Shown: positions 26,583-35,631 of the stretch, piece after piece
Numbering within the stretch: the first letter of the stretch is position 1
Layout: each line of letters starts with the position of its first letter
Source: Halomonas alkaliantarctica
Lineage (GTDB): Bacteria > Pseudomonadota > Gammaproteobacteria > Pseudomonadales > Halomonadaceae
Length of the DNA stretch: 64,000 nucleotides
Assembly (NCBI RefSeq): GCF_029854215.1
Contig: NZ_CP122961.1
Coordinates: 3,658,001 to 3,722,000, forward strand
Direction of reading: 5' to 3'
Program-made: the position numbers and the translations under genes
Notes under the pieces: generated by a model
Told to the model about the DNA's origin: nothing
Databases searched by the model: none
The model's input: the letters and a program-made list of their open reading frames with translations, nothing else

Positions 26583-27056
26583 ATGGAGCAAATCACCTTG
26601 ACTACGCCTACCGTCACGAGCGGCATCACTGCCAGCGAACTCTATAAGTTGGTCAGCCAACCCGCCTCCACCAGCAGCGAAAATGCGACCCTTGAATGGC
26701 CCGAAGCGACCATTAGCCTGGATGAGACGAATCAGACGCTGATCTGGGAGCTCAACGACTACGGCAACTTGCCGATTACCCTCTCGCGCAGTGAAAATGA
26801 GTGGATCGCCATGTCGCCCATAGTGGCCGTGGACAGCGTCAAAAACGCCGCCGAACTTAACGACGTCTTACTGCGCCAGGGCATTTCGTTACCGCTGGCT
26901 TCCGTGGGTATTGTCGAAATCGACGGGCACGACTTTTATGTGGCTTATGGGCAACTGTTTGGCGACTCCAAACTTGAATCAATTTGTGCAGAACTGCACG
27001 CCACGGCCAGTGCGGCCATGGACGTTGCCGAACTGATACAAACGCACTTCGCCTAA
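26583..27056 (+). CDS. yjfI: YjfI-family protein (DUF2170)
   Basis: A 157-residue soluble protein matching the YjfI/DUF2170 family: an alpha/beta protein of unknown function with acidic surface. It opens the operon yjfIJKLMC. ATG 26583 has no ribosome site, while a TTG at 26598 (TTPTVTSG...) has GGAG 9 bases upstream, so the true start may be 5 residues later. An inverted repeat GTTAAG/CTTAAC (26557-26577) just upstream could be a regulatory site. No catalytic motif recognised. By co-occurrence it is expected to work with the PspA-type protein encoded next. Confidence 0.78.
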   Translation: MEQITLTTPTVTSGITASELYKLVSQPASTSSENATLEWPEATISLDETNQTLIWELNDYGNLPITLSRSENEWIAMSPIVAVDSVKNAAELNDVLLRQGISLPLASVGIVEIDGHDFYVAYGQLFGDSKLESICAELHATASAAMDVAELIQTHFA

Positions 27057-27139
27057 CGTTTACCCATTGTTCGTCTATTCTCCCAAACACCGTTATCAAT
27101 TAGTGTCACCACCCAGGTGACGTATAAGCGAGATTATTT

Positions 27140-27835
27140 ATGTTAAGCAAAATAATGACCGCCCTGCGGGGCAAAGCGACTGAAACCGGTCAAACAGTAG
27201 TAGACTCCCAGGCGCTGCGCATTTTAGATCAGGAAATCCGCGACTCGGAAAATCACCTGAGCCAGTCTAAAACCGAGCTCACCCGCTTGATGGGCCAACG
27301 CCAGTTGAACAGCAATAAAGCCGACACGCTGGAAAGCAAAATTGCCGAGTTGGAAAAAAGCGCAGAAGCTGCGCTGGATAAAGGCGAAGAAGCACTGGCG
27401 GTGGAAGTGGCAGAGCGCATGGTAGCGTTGCAGGATGACCTGGAAGCCGAGCGGGCGATTGTGAGCGAGTACGATGCCAGCATTGAAAAACTGCGCAGCG
27501 CCATTCGCGGCACCGACAACCAGCTTCGCCAGCTCAAACAGCAGGTGAGCGTGGTGAAAGCCACCGAGTCAGCGCAAAAGGCCCAATCTGCCGTAGCGTC
27601 TCGCCACTCGGGCCAGAACAGCGCGATGAGCAGCGCCATGGAATCACTCGATCGAATCAAAGAGCGTCAGCAGCTTAATTCGGCGCAAATGCAGGCCGCC
27701 GACGAGATGGCCGCTGAAGAGAGCGGTAGTTCGCTCGAAGCACGCTTGAAATCAGCGGGCATCGGCGGCACGCAGCGCAAAGCAGACGATGTGTTAGCGC
27801 GCCTGAAAGCAAAGAAAAGCGCTCCACAAGAGTAA
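27140..27835 (+). CDS. yjfJ: PspA/IM30-family protein (YjfJ)
   Basis: A 231-residue, almost wholly helical protein of the PspA/Vipp1 (bacterial ESCRT-III-like) family: a long coiled coil of about residues 25-150 with heptad-like repeats, charged linkers, then a conserved C-terminal helix (LEARLKSAGIGG...ADDVLARLKAK). There is no signal peptide and no sigma-54 psp partner gene (PspF/B/C) nearby, so this is the YjfJ subgroup. Family members assemble into membrane-remodelling rods or rings. It sits 83 bases after yjfI. The role in this operon is inferred to be membrane maintenance. Confidence 0.85.
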   Translation: MLSKIMTALRGKATETGQTVVDSQALRILDQEIRDSENHLSQSKTELTRLMGQRQLNSNKADTLESKIAELEKSAEAALDKGEEALAVEVAERMVALQDDLEAERAIVSEYDASIEKLRSAIRGTDNQLRQLKQQVSVVKATESAQKAQSAVASRHSGQNSAMSSAMESLDRIKERQQLNSAQMQAADEMAAEESGSSLEARLKSAGIGGTQRKADDVLARLKAKKSAPQE

Positions 27836-27871
27836 GTTCTCTCTTCAACAAGCTCATTAGCGAGGCAGGCC

Positions 27872-28594
27872 ATGCTTAACAACCTGAAAGCACTTTTTCG
27901 CGCTACCACGCAGAAGCAGCCTGAGCAGGCAGCGGGCCGCCCGGTAGCGGCGGGCCTGCCCATAAGCGTCAGCCAGGAAGACCTTGAGGGCCTGCGACTG
28001 GATGGGCGCGTCAATATTAAGCTGATCGGCCTGCGTGCCCATCCCGACGCGCTGTTTCGCTGGGACGACGATGCCTACCATCATATTGCCGCCGTGGGGC
28101 ACGTCGATCTTGGTCAAGGAGCGCACCTGGTACGCTTCTATCTGGATAACGACACCTGGCTGCAGGCCAACATTGAGAACGGCCAGGTGCTTGAATATAA
28201 GCTGTTTGACTTTTACCGTGTTGCCCATCTCTCGGATGTCGAATTTGATAATTTGATCAACGGTGAAGATAAGCAGCCCGATAGCATCGGCGCCCAAACT
28301 GTCTCGCTCACCTCCACCACTGAGGAAGCGCGCAGTTGCACCTATCAGCGAGTATGGGGGGATGGCGACAGCCTGTGGTCGCCGCCGGTGGTTTTCGAAG
28401 AGCAGGTAATGACCACCGAGAGCGTGTCAGCCCGCCATGTGACCCACCATGCAATGCTCTATGAGCGTACCATCGAAGGCACCGAGCGCATGGAGTACCT
28501 GCTGATGAGCGCTGAAAATGATGACGAAGGCAGCTTTATGGTGGTGCACAACGTGGGGGTCGATGTAGCCTCCGTCGATATCGACGCTATGTAA
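27872..28594 (+). CDS. yjfK: YjfK-family protein (DUF2491)
   Basis: A 240-residue soluble protein of the DUF2491 (YjfK) family, third in the operon, 36 bases after the PspA-type gene. Visible features: an N-terminal amphipathic stretch (LNNLKALFRATTQK), a linker, and a beta-rich domain with repeated aromatic/Asp motifs (LIGLRAHPDALFRWDDD; RVWGDGDSLWSPPVVFEE). There are no membrane segments. Function unknown. Its consistent neighbours suggest a structural or adaptor role with the PspA-like protein. Confidence 0.8.
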   Translation: MLNNLKALFRATTQKQPEQAAGRPVAAGLPISVSQEDLEGLRLDGRVNIKLIGLRAHPDALFRWDDDAYHHIAAVGHVDLGQGAHLVRFYLDNDTWLQANIENGQVLEYKLFDFYRVAHLSDVEFDNLINGEDKQPDSIGAQTVSLTSTTEEARSCTYQRVWGDGDSLWSPPVVFEEQVMTTESVSARHVTHHAMLYERTIEGTERMEYLLMSAENDDEGSFMVVHNVGVDVASVDIDAM

Positions 28595-28649
28595 TCATTA
28601 CCGCCGCTTTTTAAATACGTTTTATCTACTACAAAAGGAAACCGCCACC

Positions 28650-29063
28650 ATGGTGAACTACCTGTACGGCTTGCCGTCATTTATCGCCTACCTAGTGACT
28701 GCGATTTTACTGCTCGCCGCCTTTATGTACTGCTACAGCCGCATTACTCCGCACCACGAGTGGACGTTGATTCGTGAAGGCAACGCAGCGGCTGCCTCGG
28801 CCTACGGCGGCTCCATTTTAGGCTTTACCATTCCGCTATATAGCGCGATGGCGCACTCGATCAGCTTAATCGATTTTGTGCTCTGGGGCATCGTCGCCTT
28901 TATCGTTCAATTGGCTACCTTCTTCGCGGTTAAGCTGTTTTTGCGCAAGCAGGGTGAAAGTCTGTCGCAGCACATCACCGAAGGCCACCAGGCCTACGGC
29001 ATTTTAATGGCCAGCGTGGCCGTGGCAGTCGGCTTACTCAACGCCGCTTCGATGACGTGGTAA
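28650..29063 (+). CDS. yjfL: DUF350 membrane protein (YjfL)
   Basis: A 137-residue inner-membrane protein with four hydrophobic helices, the DUF350 fold. Conserved polar pieces within the membrane pattern are IREGNAAAASAYGGSILGFTIPL and GHQAYGILMASVAVAVGLLNAA. DUF350 genes are repeatedly found next to YjfC-type ATP-grasp ligases. It lies 55 bases after yjfK with an AAAGGAAA ribosome site, and 12 bases before yjfM. Function is unknown. Confidence 0.85.
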   Translation: MVNYLYGLPSFIAYLVTAILLLAAFMYCYSRITPHHEWTLIREGNAAAASAYGGSILGFTIPLYSAMAHSISLIDFVLWGIVAFIVQLATFFAVKLFLRKQGESLSQHITEGHQAYGILMASVAVAVGLLNAASMTW

Positions 29064-29075
29064 AGGAGAGCCCGC

Positions 29076-29684
29076 ATGTCTAAACACGATCACACTCCCC
29101 ATTTGCCCCGCCGCAAGCGCAGCGGACGCTTGTCATTAGCGATGATGGGCGCTAGCGCCTTTGGTCTTACCGCCTGTGGCCAGCCGCCCCAGGAAGAGCA
29201 AATCACCGAGATCGAATTCGACGAGCCGCGCAGCTTTCAGAGCGTTGAGGATTGCGTTGCTGAGAATGTCTATACCCGTAGCGCCTGCGAAGACGCTTAT
29301 GAAGCTTCCCTGGAAGCGGTGCCGCGCTATAGCACCCTGGAAGAGTGCGAAGCTGAGAATGGTGAAGGCGCTTGTACCGCGCCAACCGACGAGCAGTCAC
29401 AAGCGGCAACAGGTAGCACCGGTGGTAGTTGGTTTATGCCCGCCATGATGGGTTATATGGTCGGCAGCATGATGTCCAACACCAACCGTGGACGCTCCTT
29501 CGAGCGGGTCTACCAAGAGCCGGTGTACCGCAATCGTCAAAACCAGGGCAACTGGAATACGGCGACCAATCAGGCGACCCAGCGCGTTACTCAGCGTAAT
29601 GATGCAATGCGCAGCTCAGTGGCGACCTCTCAGCGCCGAGGCTTTGGCTCGCGCTCTTCTGCCCGCGGCGGTTGGGGCTCATAA
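29076..29684 (+). CDS. yjfM: DUF1190 lipoprotein (YjfM)
   Basis: A 202-residue protein with a positively charged N-terminus, a hydrophobic segment and a lipobox LTAC with Cys34, so a predicted lipoprotein facing the periplasm. The mature part has a Cys-containing acidic domain (VEDCVAENVYTRSACEDAYEA, CEAENGEGAC) with four Cys that could form disulfides, then a Gly/Met segment (MPAMMGYMVGSMM) and a basic, Gly/Arg/Ser-rich C-terminal tail. This fits the DUF1190/YjfM family. It is 19 bases upstream of the ATP-grasp gene. Confidence 0.82.
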   Translation: MSKHDHTPHLPRRKRSGRLSLAMMGASAFGLTACGQPPQEEQITEIEFDEPRSFQSVEDCVAENVYTRSACEDAYEASLEAVPRYSTLEECEAENGEGACTAPTDEQSQAATGSTGGSWFMPAMMGYMVGSMMSNTNRGRSFERVYQEPVYRNRQNQGNWNTATNQATQRVTQRNDAMRSSVATSQRRGFGSRSSARGGWGS

Positions 29685-29703
29685 CCCCTAGGCAAACATT
29701 ACT

Positions 29704-30870
29704 ATGCTGCGAATCGATATCCCTGAACGAAGCAACTGGAAAGCCCTGGCCCATGAGCTGGGCTTTCATTTTCATACCATCGAGGGGGAGCCTTACTGGA
29801 AAGAGGACGCCTACTACCAGTTCACCCTAGAGCAGGTAGAGCGTGACATTGAAGGGCCTACCGAGGCGGTGCATGAGATGTGCATGGAGCTGGTGGATAA
29901 GGTCTGCCACTCCAATGCGCTTATGCAGCGTTTGGCGCTGCCCGAGCATATGTGGGACATCATCCACAACTCGTGGAAGTCGGGTCAGCCGCATCTCTAC
30001 GGGCGGATGGATTTTGCCTACTCTGGCGATGGCCCGGCGAAACTGCTGGAGCTCAACTACGACACCCCTACCTCGCTCTACGAAGCGGGCTTTTTTCAGT
30101 GGGTATGGCTTGAGCAAGCTATCCAGCAAGGCATCCTGCCCCGCCATGCGGATCAGTACAACTCGATTCAAGAGCGCCTGATCAATGCCATGGCGCACCT
30201 CGGCGACCGCATAGAAGCGCGCACGCTGTACTTCTCCTGCATCAAAGATAACCCCGAAGAACGTGCCACCGTGCACTACTTACAGGATGTGGCGGTGCAG
30301 GCGGGACTCAAGGCGCCGTTTATCTACACTGAAGATATTGGCCTGCGGCCCGGTGCCGAGCATTTCGTTGATCTGGATAATCAACCCATCCACGCACTTT
30401 TCAAACTCTACCCCTGGGAAGAGATGGCCGACGATGCGTTTGGCGAGTATATCCCGCAGCTAAACACTCACTGGTTTGAGCCGCCCTGGAAAGCGATCCT
30501 CTCCAACAAGGGAATTCTGCCCCTGCTATGGGAGCATTTTGAGGGCCACCCCAATCTGCTACCGGCGTTTTTCGAGGATGCCAATAGCCCGCCGCTGCCA
30601 GCAGGCTGGGTGCGCAAACCGTTTTTTTCCCGGGAAGGCAGTAACGTAGAACTGATTACTCCCGCAGGGCAACGAGAAGCTGTTGATGGCCCCTATACCG
30701 ACAGCCCATGGATCCGTCAGGCCTACCACCCGATGCCACGCTTTGGTAATAACCACGCCTTAATTGGCAGTTGGGTAGTGGGTGACCGCGCCTGCGGCAT
30801 GGGCATTCGTGAAGACGTTGGCCGCATCACCAAAGACTCCTCCTGCTTTGTGCCCCACGCAATTGTCTAA
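29704..30870 (+). CDS. yjfC: glutathionylspermidine synthase-like ATP-grasp ligase (YjfC)
   Basis: A 388-residue protein of the glutathionylspermidine synthase (GspS C-terminal) family, ATP-grasp fold. Visible motifs: the early MDFAYSGDGPAKLLELNYDTPTS substrate/ADP-binding region, KLYPWEEMADDAFG, and ILSNKGILPLLWEHFEGHPNLLP. It has the synthetase domain only, with no amidase domain, as in E. coli YjfC and YgiC. Such enzymes form amide bonds between a carboxylate and an amine; the true substrate of YjfC is not known. Last gene of the yjf operon. I see no terminator behind it before the chemosensory cluster. Confidence 0.85.
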   Translation: MLRIDIPERSNWKALAHELGFHFHTIEGEPYWKEDAYYQFTLEQVERDIEGPTEAVHEMCMELVDKVCHSNALMQRLALPEHMWDIIHNSWKSGQPHLYGRMDFAYSGDGPAKLLELNYDTPTSLYEAGFFQWVWLEQAIQQGILPRHADQYNSIQERLINAMAHLGDRIEARTLYFSCIKDNPEERATVHYLQDVAVQAGLKAPFIYTEDIGLRPGAEHFVDLDNQPIHALFKLYPWEEMADDAFGEYIPQLNTHWFEPPWKAILSNKGILPLLWEHFEGHPNLLPAFFEDANSPPLPAGWVRKPFFSREGSNVELITPAGQREAVDGPYTDSPWIRQAYHPMPRFGNNHALIGSWVVGDRACGMGIREDVGRITKDSSCFVPHAIV

Positions 30871-31074
30871 ACATACGTACCAAATTCCGCTTATTAGCGC
30901 TGGACATTGCTCCCTAAAAAAGCTGAAATCATCCGTATTACTTTTTTGAGCAGAGGGGCATCACCCTTCACTTTTTTATCCTGAATATTACCCAACAGCA
31001 TTAACACTAGGGTTTGTAAGCCTAGATGTCGTTGCGTCTTCAGGGCCACCGTTTACTTTGGAGCAACGGCGAAC

Positions 31075-33126
31075 ATGATGGCGCGCTGGAAATCCCTACC
31101 TCTACGGCTTCGGCTATTTCTCTCCTTTGGGATCGTCTTGGCGCTGGCCATGCTCCTGGCGCTCTATCTTCAAGCGCGTACTCACAGCCAAGCGCGGCTG
31201 AATAACCTGCTTAATGAAGAGCTACCGGCACAGGTCGAAGGACTGGCCGCGCATATAAACCTTAACCTTAGCCAAGATCTCGCCATTTCTGAAAGCCTAG
31301 CCAATAGCTACTTTATTGAGCAGTGGATTCGAGACGGGCTGCCTGAAGAGCGGCAAGATGACATTAACCGCTACCTTGCCCGCCTGATGGAACAGTTAGA
31401 TACCGAGCTGCTGTTTATCGCTGCTCAAGCGCAGGGGCAGGGCTACTATTTTCAGCTGCGCAACGGTGAATTTCTGCAGCGTACTATCCAGCCGCCCGGT
31501 AGCGAAGACGACTGGTACTACCGTTTTACTGAAAGCGATAACACATACGAGCTGAATTTAGATAGCGACACCTTTTCTCCCGATGATGCTTTTGTGTACG
31601 TCAATTACCGCAGCGCGGTAAATGCAGCCAACGGGCGACCGCTGGTGGTCGCTGGCGCGGGTCTAGATCTCTCCCAAATGGCCAATTTGATTGCTGATTT
31701 CCGATTAGGTAACACAGGCCACGCCTCTCTGCTCAGCGCCGAAGGTGAACTGCTCATTCGGAGCGATGGGTACAGTGCTGGTGAATATAGCGTTGAAGCC
31801 GCGCCTAATGGCGAGACAGCGGCCGAGCCCTTACCCACGCAAACGCCGCAGCGCCTGCTGCGTGATGAACAGCTCCAGGTACAAGAAGTTGAGCGCGACG
31901 GCAAGACTCTTTTGATTAGCACACGTTGGCTACCCGAATTGCAGCGCTACCTGATGGTGGAGGTCGATAAAGAGACCTACCTGGCGTCCTCACGTGAGCG
32001 CTTCCTGGAGTCTAGCGGTATAGGCTTGCTCATTTTGCTCGCCGGGTTACTCGTTCTTTACCCGCTGACCGGCAGCCTCATCCGCCCGCTGATTGATTTC
32101 CAGCGCCAGTTGAAAGATATCACCCTCAGCCTGGATCTTTCGCGGCGGGTCAGCACCGACGACAAGGCCGAGCTTGGCGACTTAGCTGATCAAACAAACG
32201 AGCTCCTTGAGCGTCTCTCACGCGCTATTGCGGCGGTAGCCAAAAATGCTCTGGCACTCACCCACGTTGCCGACCGGCTGGGGAAAACCGCTGGCCTTTC
32301 GGGCGTGCACGGTAGCGATATTGATCATGAAGCAAGCCAAACCATGGCCGCCGCAGTCGAGGAGATGGCCTCTTCAGTGGCTGAGATCACCTCCACCATG
32401 GAAGAGCTCTCTACCTCGTCAACCCAAATCGCCGACCACTCTCAGTCGGTGGTCGACGTTGCCAATCAAACTCTGGAGCGCAGCCGCAAAGGCAGTTCGG
32501 CCATGCAACTGCTACAGTCAAAAATGCAGGACATCCGTAGCGACAGCGAGCAGAGTCTGACCGAGATCATGACGCTGGGGGCGAAATCCAAACAGATCAA
32601 CAAGGTGATGGAATTGATCAACACCCTGGCCGCCCAGACTAAGCTGATCGCTTTCAATGCCGCCTTGGAAGCCTCTAGCGCGGGAGAGTCGGGGCGACGC
32701 TTTTCGGTCGTCGCCAGCGAGATACGCCGATTGGCTGACAGCGTAACCGACTCCACCCAAGAGATTGAAGCACATACCGATGATATTCAGACGGCCATTA
32801 ATCGCTTGGTGGTCGCCTCTGAAAAAGGCGCCTCCTCAATCGAGCAGGGCGTTGAAGCAAGCATGAGTACCGCCCAGGATCTGGAGGCGCTGCTCAAGGC
32901 GGCGAGTCAAACCAGCAGCGCGGCTCAGCAAATATCGCTGTCTACTCAGCAACAAAAAACCGCCAGTAGTCAGGTGGTAATGGCGCTGCGAGATATCGAT
33001 ACGGCCAGTTCGCGCAATGCACACTCAGTGCGCAGTATTACCGACATCAGCCAGGACATGATCAATATGTCGGCGGAACTTAATGCGCTGGTGCAGGAGT
33101 TCACCCTAACAAATAAAGACCGCTGA
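31075..33126 (+). CDS. methyl-accepting chemotaxis-type receptor (ACF/Wsp-like)
   Basis: A 683-residue transmembrane receptor: TM1 (about 13-32), a periplasmic sensor of about 285 residues, TM2 (about 315-332), a HAMP region (about 333-385), and a long cytoplasmic coiled-coil signalling domain. The hairpin tip reads AAQTKLIAFNAALEASSAGE, the core that binds CheW/CheA, but it departs from the usual QTNLLALNAAIEAARAGE at several positions. The signalling domain is relatively short of classical methylation patches. It heads an eight-gene cluster (CheB, CheR, CheA, receivers, GGDEF, CheW). What it senses is unknown; by analogy with WspA, surface contact or envelope stress is possible. Confidence 0.88.
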   Translation: MMARWKSLPLRLRLFLSFGIVLALAMLLALYLQARTHSQARLNNLLNEELPAQVEGLAAHINLNLSQDLAISESLANSYFIEQWIRDGLPEERQDDINRYLARLMEQLDTELLFIAAQAQGQGYYFQLRNGEFLQRTIQPPGSEDDWYYRFTESDNTYELNLDSDTFSPDDAFVYVNYRSAVNAANGRPLVVAGAGLDLSQMANLIADFRLGNTGHASLLSAEGELLIRSDGYSAGEYSVEAAPNGETAAEPLPTQTPQRLLRDEQLQVQEVERDGKTLLISTRWLPELQRYLMVEVDKETYLASSRERFLESSGIGLLILLAGLLVLYPLTGSLIRPLIDFQRQLKDITLSLDLSRRVSTDDKAELGDLADQTNELLERLSRAIAAVAKNALALTHVADRLGKTAGLSGVHGSDIDHEASQTMAAAVEEMASSVAEITSTMEELSTSSTQIADHSQSVVDVANQTLERSRKGSSAMQLLQSKMQDIRSDSEQSLTEIMTLGAKSKQINKVMELINTLAAQTKLIAFNAALEASSAGESGRRFSVVASEIRRLADSVTDSTQEIEAHTDDIQTAINRLVVASEKGASSIEQGVEASMSTAQDLEALLKAASQTSSAAQQISLSTQQQKTASSQVVMALRDIDTASSRNAHSVRSITDISQDMINMSAELNALVQEFTLTNKDR

Positions 33127-33138
33127 TAAGGATACCGG

Positions 33139-34206
33139 ATGAGTGTAATTCGGGTAGTCATTGCCGACGACAGCCAGGTAGCCCGCGACGTGCTACGCGA
33201 TATCCTCAGCCGAGACGATGATATTGAAATCGTCGGGGAAGCCACTAATGGACGCGAAGCGGTGGAACTAGCCAAGCGCCTTGCGCCGCAGCTGATCACC
33301 ATGGATCTCAACATGCCGGTGATGGACGGTTTGAGCGCCATCGAAGAGATCATGCACAGCAAAGGGGTGCCCATTCTGGTGGTCAGCGACCGCTCCGATG
33401 CGCAAACGGCTTATCAAGCCTTAGAGGTGGGTGCGTTGGAAGTAATGCCGAAGCCCACGTTAGAAGGCGCAGACGCCGAGCGCCTTGTGGAGCGTGTACG
33501 CCTGTTAGCTGGTGTCGCGGTGATCACTCGCCTACGCCGACGTGTCACCACGTCACCCCCATTCATTACCTCGCCTCCCCTACCCGCTGCCCCACGGGGA
33601 GTGCCGCGAGACTTTCAGTATGTGGTCGCAATCGCTTGCTCCACCGGAGGCCCACAAGCCTTAGTGCGTCTGCTGCGAACGCTACCTGCCGGGTTTCCAG
33701 CACCTATTGTGATCGCCCAGCACATCAGCCATGGATTTATCAATGGCATGGCACAATGGCTGGGATCGCTATGTGCCATGCCAGTCAGCGTGGGCCAGGA
33801 GGGTGAGCTGCTACGACCTGGGCATATCTATTTGTCCCCTTCCGAGCAGAATTTATGTGTGACTCCTCGCCATCGTTTTCAGCTTCAACCCAGCCCCGCG
33901 ACAGTTCTATACCATCCCAGTTGCGATGTACTATTACAGAGTGTCGCGGAGGTCTATGGCCGCGATGCCATCGGCATTATTTTGACCGGTATGGGCCGCG
34001 ATGGAGTGAATGGCATTCGAGCTATTTTCCAGGCTGGCGGTAGCACTTTCGCACAAGATGAAGCCAGCTCGGTTATTTACGGTATGAATCAGGAAGCGGT
34101 TAAAGCGGGCGTCGTACAGCATGAATTACCGCTTGATAGCCTTCCAGATAGGCTACTGCGCGATGTGCGTGGCTACTTAAATAGCCGACCGGAGCCTCGG
34201 GCATGA
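33139..34206 (+). CDS. CheB-type receiver/methylesterase
   Basis: A 355-residue two-domain protein: an N-terminal receiver with phospho-acceptor Asp56 (LITMDLNMPVMDG) and a C-terminal methylesterase with the catalytic triad visible in IACSTGGP (Ser), AQHISHGF (His) and GMGRDGVNG (Asp). It removes methyl groups from glutamates of the receptor and may deamidate glutamines; phosphorylation by the CheA-like kinase activates it. The stop overlaps the CheR start by 4 bases. Equivalent to WspF in Wsp-like systems. Confidence 0.9.
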   Translation: MSVIRVVIADDSQVARDVLRDILSRDDDIEIVGEATNGREAVELAKRLAPQLITMDLNMPVMDGLSAIEEIMHSKGVPILVVSDRSDAQTAYQALEVGALEVMPKPTLEGADAERLVERVRLLAGVAVITRLRRRVTTSPPFITSPPLPAAPRGVPRDFQYVVAIACSTGGPQALVRLLRTLPAGFPAPIVIAQHISHGFINGMAQWLGSLCAMPVSVGQEGELLRPGHIYLSPSEQNLCVTPRHRFQLQPSPATVLYHPSCDVLLQSVAEVYGRDAIGIILTGMGRDGVNGIRAIFQAGGSTFAQDEASSVIYGMNQEAVKAGVVQHELPLDSLPDRLLRDVRGYLNSRPEPRA

Positions 34207-35630
34207 GCGAGCTTGCCCCCTTTAAAGCCCTGGTACATCAGCGTTGTGGTTTATACCTTGAGGGCTTAGCCGAAGCCCGGCTATTCCGGGCGGTGGCCAG
34301 CTTACAATCCTCAACGGGGCTAACCGACAACACGCAACTCCTCAAGAAATTAACCAGCGACCCAGCACTATTCGATCAGTTTGTCAGTCACTTAACGGTG
34401 AATGAAACCTATTTTTGTCGCGAACCGGACGCGCTGAACTGGTTGGTCAGCACCTACTTGCCTGAACGTTTAGCGGCAGGGCAACCGCCGCTCTCTATCT
34501 TCAGCGCAGGCTGCTCGTCCGGCGAAGAGCCCTATAGCGTGGCGATGATGCTGTTTGAGCGCTTTGGCGAGCGGGCCAAAGCGTTGTTTACCCTCACCGG
34601 CGGCGACCTGGACCACCAAGTTCTTACAAAGGCACGCCAAGCGGTTTATGGGGGGATGGCGTTTCGCGCGCTCTCTCCCAACTTTAAAGCGCGTTACTTT
34701 AGCCCCTACCAGGGCCGCTACAAACTTCACGAGTCTCTGCGTCAGTGGGTAACCTTTCGCCCCTTTAATCTATTAAACGCCGATGAGAGCAGTGCAGGCG
34801 GCCCCTTTGATGTAATTCTGTTTCGCAATGTGTCGATCTACTTTGATCAGCAGACGCGGCGCCGTATTCATCAGCAGCTTGGCCAGTTACTGGCTCCGAA
34901 CGGCATTTTACTCTGCGGCGTCACCGAAACCTTGGGTAACGATCTCGGCGTGTTCGAACTGGTCGAAGCCCAGGGCGTATTTTACTTTCGCCATGCAGAG
35001 CAATCCACGGCTGTGCAAGCGGCTCCCCTTCAGCCGCCGTTGCCCACCAGAGACACCAAAGCTGATGAGAGTATTCACGTCGGTGAGCGCGTAAATAAAA
35101 AGCTAGCGCTAGGCAGCAGAGCTGATTTAGCGCCCGAGGAGCCTCTTGAGCCCGCAGCGGCAAATGAACAACCGGACAGCATTACCCACCAACTACACAC
35201 CGCCCATCAGTTGCTCGATCAAAACGCCTTTAACGATGCCGCTGCACTGCTAGAGGCGCTGCTTAAGCAGCAGCCGTGGTTGATCGATGCGCTGGTATTG
35301 GCCGGGCTGGTCGCCCGTTGGCAGCAGCAGCCCAATCAGGCCTACGACTATTTTAAGCGGGCCATTTACGTTGCGCCGGAGTGTTGGCCAGCACACTTCT
35401 ATTTAGCTGAACTTTATCGCCAGGGTGAACTGACCGACGAGCCATTACAGCGCAAACAGCGCTATGCTGCGGTGGTTCGTTTGCTGACCACCGCGCCCAC
35501 CTCAAATGGTGGGCTAGACATTATCGCCCCGCCGTTACCGCCAGGCGATGCGCGTTTTCTAGCCGAACGTTATCTAAAAGCGGCCAACACCACACTGGCA
35601 TCGACCAGTACCACACAGGGAGTGGGTTAA
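34203..35630 (+). CDS. CheR-type methyltransferase with C-terminal TPR repeats
   Basis: A 475-residue protein. The N-terminal CheR methyltransferase (about 1-270) has the SAM-binding motif SAGCSSGEEPYSVAM and an altered early motif VNETYFCREP (usually LTTNLTSFFREP). A low-complexity linker of about 60 residues follows, then TPR-like helices (about 325-420: LHTAHQLLDQNAFNDAAALL...DYFKRAIYVAPECW). This CheR-TPR layout is that of WspC and of FrzF-like proteins, not of flagellar CheR. It methylates receptor glutamates using SAM. The next gene starts 1 base after its stop. Confidence 0.88.
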   Translation: MSELAPFKALVHQRCGLYLEGLAEARLFRAVASLQSSTGLTDNTQLLKKLTSDPALFDQFVSHLTVNETYFCREPDALNWLVSTYLPERLAAGQPPLSIFSAGCSSGEEPYSVAMMLFERFGERAKALFTLTGGDLDHQVLTKARQAVYGGMAFRALSPNFKARYFSPYQGRYKLHESLRQWVTFRPFNLLNADESSAGGPFDVILFRNVSIYFDQQTRRRIHQQLGQLLAPNGILLCGVTETLGNDLGVFELVEAQGVFYFRHAEQSTAVQAAPLQPPLPTRDTKADESIHVGERVNKKLALGSRADLAPEEPLEPAAANEQPDSITHQLHTAHQLLDQNAFNDAAALLEALLKQQPWLIDALVLAGLVARWQQQPNQAYDYFKRAIYVAPECWPAHFYLAELYRQGELTDEPLQRKQRYAAVVRLLTTAPTSNGGLDIIAPPLPPGDARFLAERYLKAANTTLASTSTTQGVG

Positions 35631-35631
35631 T

